In this document: positions 60,632 to 64,000 of the stretch, piece after piece
Layout: every line of letters starts with the position of its first letter
Position numbering within the stretch: position 1 is the first letter of the stretch
NCBI GenBank assembly: GCA_025757985.1
Contig: CP107210.1
Location: 2,604,001 to 2,668,000, forward strand
Direction of reading: 5' to 3'
DNA: 64,000 bases
DNA from: Oscillospiraceae bacterium
Lineage (GTDB): Bacteria > Bacillota > Clostridia > Oscillospirales > Ruminococcaceae
The notes under the pieces: model-generated
Told to the model about the DNA's origin: nothing
Seen by the model: only the letters and a program-made list of their open reading frames with translations
Databases searched by the model: none
Translations under genes and position numbers: made by a program

Positions 60632-60962
60632 GTAGGGGCCGGGCATGCCCGGCCCGCAGCCTTGCGTCAGCTCCCGGTTTCGCTTTGTGCCCCCTTGTAT
60701 GTTACATCGTAGGGAGGGGTCTTGACCCCTCCGCTACCTTCCGTTAAATTGCCGTCAACGGTTCATCCGTAGGGGAGGGATTCATCCCTCCCGGGTCGTT
60801 CGCCTCGCCGCGCACCTCCGCGGGGCGTCGAGGACGCCGCCCCCTACATTCCATTGCCGTAAACCTTCCGGCCGCCCTGTAGGGGCCGGGCATGCCCGGC
60901 CCGCAGCTTACCGCTAAATCCCTTTTATGGTTCAATCCGTAGGGGAGGGATTCATTCCTCAC
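60632..60962. repeat. Cluster of six GTAGGG-type hairpins
   Basis: At 60632 and 60879 (CCGGGCATGCCCGG), 60709 (GGGGTCTTGACCCC), 60769 and 60939 (AGGGATTCATCCCT, the second imperfect) and 60820 (GGCGTCGAGGACGCC). No gene is seen from 60581 to 61033. Confidence 0.85.
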
Positions 60963-60991
60963 ACACACCTTCCCATCACCACCCATTACAC

Positions 60992-61030
60992 AAAAAAGGA
61001 CGCACAACCGTAAAGGTCATGCGTCCTTTA
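60992..61030 (-). terminator. Terminator of the acyltransferase gene
   Basis: AAAGGACGCA pairs with TGCGTCCTTT; the minus strand continues with TTTTTTG. Confidence 0.85.
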
Positions 61031-61033
61031 TTT

Positions 61034-62032
61034 TTATGCCAGCTTTTTTATGGCCTTGCCAAGCGGACGGCTTACCGCTGTCAGCACGGCGGCAAGCGCA
61101 AAGCTGGCCGCCAGATACACCGGGAACATCCCGGCCAGCGGCAAATTGAACCGCGCCACGAACCGCAGGAACACCAGTGTCAGCAAGACATGATGAACCA
61201 GATACACCCCGTAGCACCAGCCTGCCAGCCGCCGCAGGGCGGGACAGAACCGCGCAGGCATCCGCTGCCCGGCGGCGTATACCGCCCAGAACAGCACCGC
61301 CGCCACCGCCAGCAGTACGGCAAGCCGCGGCACGGCCGTCACCCGGAGCAGCGGCAGCGTCAGCAGCCCGGCGGCCAGCCATTTCGGCGGTGCAGCGTCT
61401 TTTTGCAAAAAGCTGCCGAACCACACCCCCAGCGCAAACGCCGGCAGGCGGCCCAGCACGGTGTGCCCGGCCTCCCACGGGGCGGGGCAGATGAGCGGCC
61501 AGACAACGGCCAGCGCTGCCATGCAGACGGCCAGCCCCCTGCGGCGCAGCTGCGTCTCCATACACCACAACAGCAGCGGGAACACGAGATACAAAATCAG
61601 GATAACGCCCAAAAACCACTCACCAATTTTGTAGAAGGTGACAGTCACGGGGGTCAGGTAGCCGTCCAGCCCCAGCAGCGAGAAGATGACCCGCCAGCGC
61701 GGGATGTCGGCGTTGTTGCCGTGCAGCACCTCGCCGTAGAGGAACAGCGCCGCAAAGCCCAGCCAAAACGCCGGGTAGGTGGCGGCGGCACGGCCCGCAA
61801 GATAGCGCCGCAGGGCAAACCGCCCCTGCCATTGCAGGCAGAGCGCCGCGCCCGAAAGCAGAAAGAACCACGCCAGCCCCAGCTCCACCCAGTCGGCCAT
61901 GCCCCGGCTGATCAGCGCCGTGGGCACTGCAAAGCCAAGGCGCGCGGCCTCGATGCAATAGTGATAGCACAGCACCGGCAGCAGCGCCGCCAGACGAACT
62001 ACATCCAGGCCGGGCCGATAATGCATGGGCAT
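61034..62032 (-). CDS. Membrane acyltransferase (OafA/acyltransferase-3 type)
   Basis: 333 residues from the ATG at 62032, one nt after the upstream stop; ATG 62026 is an alternative. About ten hydrophobic helices. The N-terminal pattern DVVRLAALLPVLCYHYC with a conserved histidine, GLAWFFLLSG and the C-terminal YGVYLVHH fit acyltransferase-3 proteins, which decorate cell-surface sugars. The substrate is unknown. It is transcribed with the preceding small export protein. Confidence 0.8.
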   Translation of the reverse strand: MPMHYRPGLDVVRLAALLPVLCYHYCIEAARLGFAVPTALISRGMADWVELGLAWFFLLSGAALCLQWQGRFALRRYLAGRAAATYPAFWLGFAALFLYGEVLHGNNADIPRWRVIFSLLGLDGYLTPVTVTFYKIGEWFLGVILILYLVFPLLLWCMETQLRRRGLAVCMAALAVVWPLICPAPWEAGHTVLGRLPAFALGVWFGSFLQKDAAPPKWLAAGLLTLPLLRVTAVPRLAVLLAVAAVLFWAVYAAGQRMPARFCPALRRLAGWCYGVYLVHHVLLTLVFLRFVARFNLPLAGMFPVYLAASFALAAVLTAVSRPLGKAIKKLA

Positions 62033-62033
62033 C

Positions 62034-62513
62034 TCAGGCAGCGACAGCGCCGAAGGCGGATACACCCAGCACACTCAGCGCGCCCATGATGCAGCCTGCC
62101 AGCAGTACGCCGCCCATGCAGGCGCGGACGCTGGACTTGAAGTCCATGTCAAGCAGGCTGGCGGCCAGTGTGCCGGTCCATGCACCTGTGCCGGGCAGCG
62201 GAATGCCGACAAACAGCAGCAGCGCCCACGGCAGGCCGCGGCCGGCCTTGGCCTTCAGCTTCTCGCCGCCCTTGTGGCCCTTCTCAAGGCAGAAGGTGAA
62301 AAACTTGCCGATGACCGGCTTATCCGCGCCCCACTCCAGCACCTTGCGTGCAAAGAAGAAGATGAACGGAACCGGGATCATGTTGCCGATGATGGCAATG
62401 ATGTACACCTGCCACAGCGGCAGGCCCAGCCCCACGCCGACGGGGATCGCGCCGCGCAGCTCAATGATGGGAACCATCGAAATGAAGAAAACGCTCAGAT
62501 ACTTTGACAGCAT
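62034..62513 (-). CDS. Small multidrug-export family protein (COG2426 type)
   Basis: 159 residues with about four hydrophobic segments. The pattern SMVPIIELRGAIPVG, GNMIPVPFIFFFARK and GIPLPGTGAWTG is typical of this membrane family; the export role is named from the family and not proven. The ATG at 62513 has GAGG upstream; the open frame above it is untranslated leader. Promoter TTGCAT-17-TATAAT on the minus strand. Confidence 0.82.
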   Translation of the reverse strand: MLSKYLSVFFISMVPIIELRGAIPVGVGLGLPLWQVYIIAIIGNMIPVPFIFFFARKVLEWGADKPVIGKFFTFCLEKGHKGGEKLKAKAGRGLPWALLLFVGIPLPGTGAWTGTLAASLLDMDFKSSVRACMGGVLLAGCIMGALSVLGVSAFGAVAA

Positions 62514-62559
62514 TTGAAAACCTCGCTTAGTCGTTAAAACAATAGTACAGACAAAATTA

Positions 62560-62588
62560 ATTATACAGGAGATTGCCGCCCCATGCAA
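62560..62588 (-). promoter_or_regulatory. Promoter of the small export protein/acyltransferase pair
   Basis: Minus strand: TTGCAT (62588-62583), 17 nt, TATAAT (62565-62560). Confidence 0.75.
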
Positions 62589-62709
62589 GGGGGCGCAGTG
62601 TAAAATCGGCGGCAAAATCCCCCTGCGGTTTGGTGCAAACTGTGCAGTTTCAAATGGATTTGCAAAGAGGGGGCAGGCCGTAAGGTTTACTGCTGCCGCA
62701 AGCGGGCAC

Positions 62710-62790
62710 GGCGGCCAGAGGGCTGGCCGCCCTACGCATGACCCGGGAAGGACTGCTGGCCTGCGGGGCGTAGGGGACGCCGCCCCCTAC
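62710..62790. repeat. Two GTAGGG-type hairpins, inverse orientation
   Basis: GGCCAGAGGGCTGGCC at 62710-62735 and GGGGCGTAGGGGACGCC-type at 62764-62790, both ending in CTAC. Confidence 0.75.
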
Positions 62791-62815
62791 GGTGATGGCC
62801 CGCAGGGACGCCCCC

Positions 62816-62870
62816 TTGACAAAGGCGGTTAGTCTATGCTATCTTATAAGTGGTTAGAAAAAACTAACCA
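62816..62870 (+). promoter_or_regulatory. Enolase promoter with palindromic operator
   Basis: TTGACA (62816-62821), 18 nt, extended -10 TGCTATCTT (TATCTT 62840-62845). Just downstream TGGTTAG-aaaaaa-CTAACCA (62851-62870) is a perfect 7-bp inverted repeat, and another GGTTAG sits in the spacer at 62827. Confidence 0.65.
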
Positions 62871-62936
62871 AATAGTATCGCAATGTCCCATTCCGGGCAT
62901 ACTGGAAAAGAGTATTCATAGAAAGGATTTTGCACC

Positions 62937-64000
62937 ATGAGCTATCTTGAAATTGAAAAGGTCATTGGCCGTGAGATCATCGACTCCCGCGGCAACCCCA
63001 CGGTGGAGGCCGAGGTCTGGCTGGCGGACGGCACCGTGGGCCGGGGCGCGGCCCCCAGCGGCGCATCCACCGGCGAGTTTGAGGCACTGGAGCTGCGCGA
63101 CGGCGATAAAAGCCGCTTCGGCGGCAAGGGCGTCAGCAAGGCGGTGGAGAACATCAACACCGTCATCAACGCGGCGCTGGTCGGCCTTGATGCCGCCGAC
63201 ACCTACGCCGTGGATGCCGCCATGCTGCAGGCGGACGGCACAAAGGACAAGTCCAACCTCGGCGCAAACGCCATACTGGCGGTGTCCATCGCAGCGGCCC
63301 GCGCGGCGGCCGCCTCGCTTGAGCTGCCGCTCTACCGCTTTTTGGGCGGTGTGTCCGGCAACAAGCTGCCGGTGCCGATGATGAACATCCTGAACGGCGG
63401 CGCCCATGCCGCCAACACCGTGGATGTGCAGGAGTTCATGATCATGCCCGCTGGTGCGCCCAGCTTCCGCGAGGGGCTGCGCTGGTGTACCGAGGTGTTC
63501 CACGCGCTGCAGGCGCTGCTGAAGGAGAAGGGGCTTGCGACCTCTGTCGGTGATGAGGGCGGCTTTGCGCCCGACCTTGCCAGCGATGAGGAGGCCATTC
63601 AGTATATCCTTGCCGCCATCGAGAAGGCCGGCTACCAGCCCGGCAGGGATTTTGTGCTGGCCATGGACGCCGCGTCCAGCGAGTGGAAGGGCAGCAAAAA
63701 GGGCGAGTACAAGCTGCCCAAGTGCGGCAAGGTGTTCACCAGCGAGGAGCTGGTCGCACACTGGAAGCAGCTGGTCGAGAAGTACCCCATCTACTCCATC
63801 GAGGACGGTCTTGATGAGGAGGACTGGGAGGGCTGGCAGCAGATGACGAAGGAACTGGGCGGCAAGGTCCAGTTGGTCGGCGATGACCTGTTTGTCACCA
63901 ACACCGAGCGTCTGGCCAAGGGCATTGGCTTGGGCTGCGGCAACTCGATCCTCATCAAGCTGAACCAGATCGGCTCTGTTTCCGAGACACTCGAGGCGAT
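62937..64000 (+). CDS. eno: Enolase, N-terminal part (3' end outside window)
   Basis: 354 codons visible of about 430. It turns 2-phosphoglycerate into phosphoenolpyruvate. Motifs are REIIDSRGNPTVEAEV at the start, the loop GAAPSGASTGEFEA, catalytic SVGDEGGFAPDL, metal ligands in AMDAAS, IEDGLDE and VGDDLFVTN, and IKLNQIG at the end. AAAGGA precedes the ATG at 62937. The frame is open at the window edge. Confidence 0.96.
   Translation, partial: MSYLEIEKVIGREIIDSRGNPTVEAEVWLADGTVGRGAAPSGASTGEFEALELRDGDKSRFGGKGVSKAVENINTVINAALVGLDAADTYAVDAAMLQADGTKDKSNLGANAILAVSIAAARAAAASLELPLYRFLGGVSGNKLPVPMMNILNGGAHAANTVDVQEFMIMPAGAPSFREGLRWCTEVFHALQALLKEKGLATSVGDEGGFAPDLASDEEAIQYILAAIEKAGYQPGRDFVLAMDAASSEWKGSKKGEYKLPKCGKVFTSEELVAHWKQLVEKYPIYSIEDGLDEEDWEGWQQMTKELGGKVQLVGDDLFVTNTERLAKGIGLGCGNSILIKLNQIGSVSETLEA

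Overview
The window looks like chromosome from a high-GC, Gram-positive gut Clostridium-group bacterium of the Oscillospiraceae/Ruminococcaceae, close to Gemmiger, Subdoligranulum or Faecalibacterium. The grounds are the 16S gene, the AGGAGG-type ribosome sites, the Firmicutes-type lipoproteins and the abundant palindromic intergenic repeats. The genus is an inference from memory of 16S sequences.

Layout. 1-7,506: arginine biosynthesis genes argG(partial)-H-C-J-B-D, with a ~150 bp repeat in every gap; argF lies apart at 27.0-28.0 kb behind its own promoter and a probable ArgR site. 7.5-14.0 kb: YitT-like protein, lipoprotein, DMT exporter, amino-acid ABC importer with a leader terminator, and an aldo/keto reductase with two Fe-S clusters. 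14.06-20.3 kb: an accessory block with a type III toxin-antitoxin-like cassette, a serine recombinase, a decayed second recombinase fused head-to-head to a TraG/VirD4 remnant, a RelB/YafQ-type module, and a tRNA-Arg gene at its edge. 20.6-26.9 kb: oligopeptide importer oppBCDF-A. 28-33 kb: DNA polymerase IV and a GntR-regulated ABC-type operon. 33-35 kb: ECF sigma/anti-sigma pair and a CorA-like transporter. 35.5-41.3 kb: complete rRNA operon (two promoters, 16S, tRNA-Ala, tRNA-Ile, 23S, 5S, tRNA-Glu). 41.6-43.9 kb: diguanylate cyclase and ComF. 44-48.9 kb: glycerol use genes (glpK, glpA-like, glpB-like, DUF1667) with a cluster of frameshifts. 49.2-52.8 kb: GlcNAc uptake and catabolism (nagE, nagB, nagA). 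53.5-62.5 kb: alanine symporter, lipoprotein, typA, CBS-type pyrophosphatase, acyltransferase, small export protein. 62.9 kb to the end: enolase (partial).

The genes connect mainly through arginine and amino-acid/peptide supply, and through entry of glycerol and GlcNAc into glycolysis, where enolase acts. The most unusual content is (1) the promoter / tandem-repeat RNA / terminator / nuclease-like cassette at 14.2-15.1 kb, flanked by 26-bp direct repeats beside a recombinase; (2) a ~208 bp structured repeat starting 3 nt after two different stop codons, with compensatory base changes between its copies; (3) a family of GTAGGG-flanked hairpins with interchangeable arms; and (4) five single-base indels within 1.45 kb of the glycerol operon.
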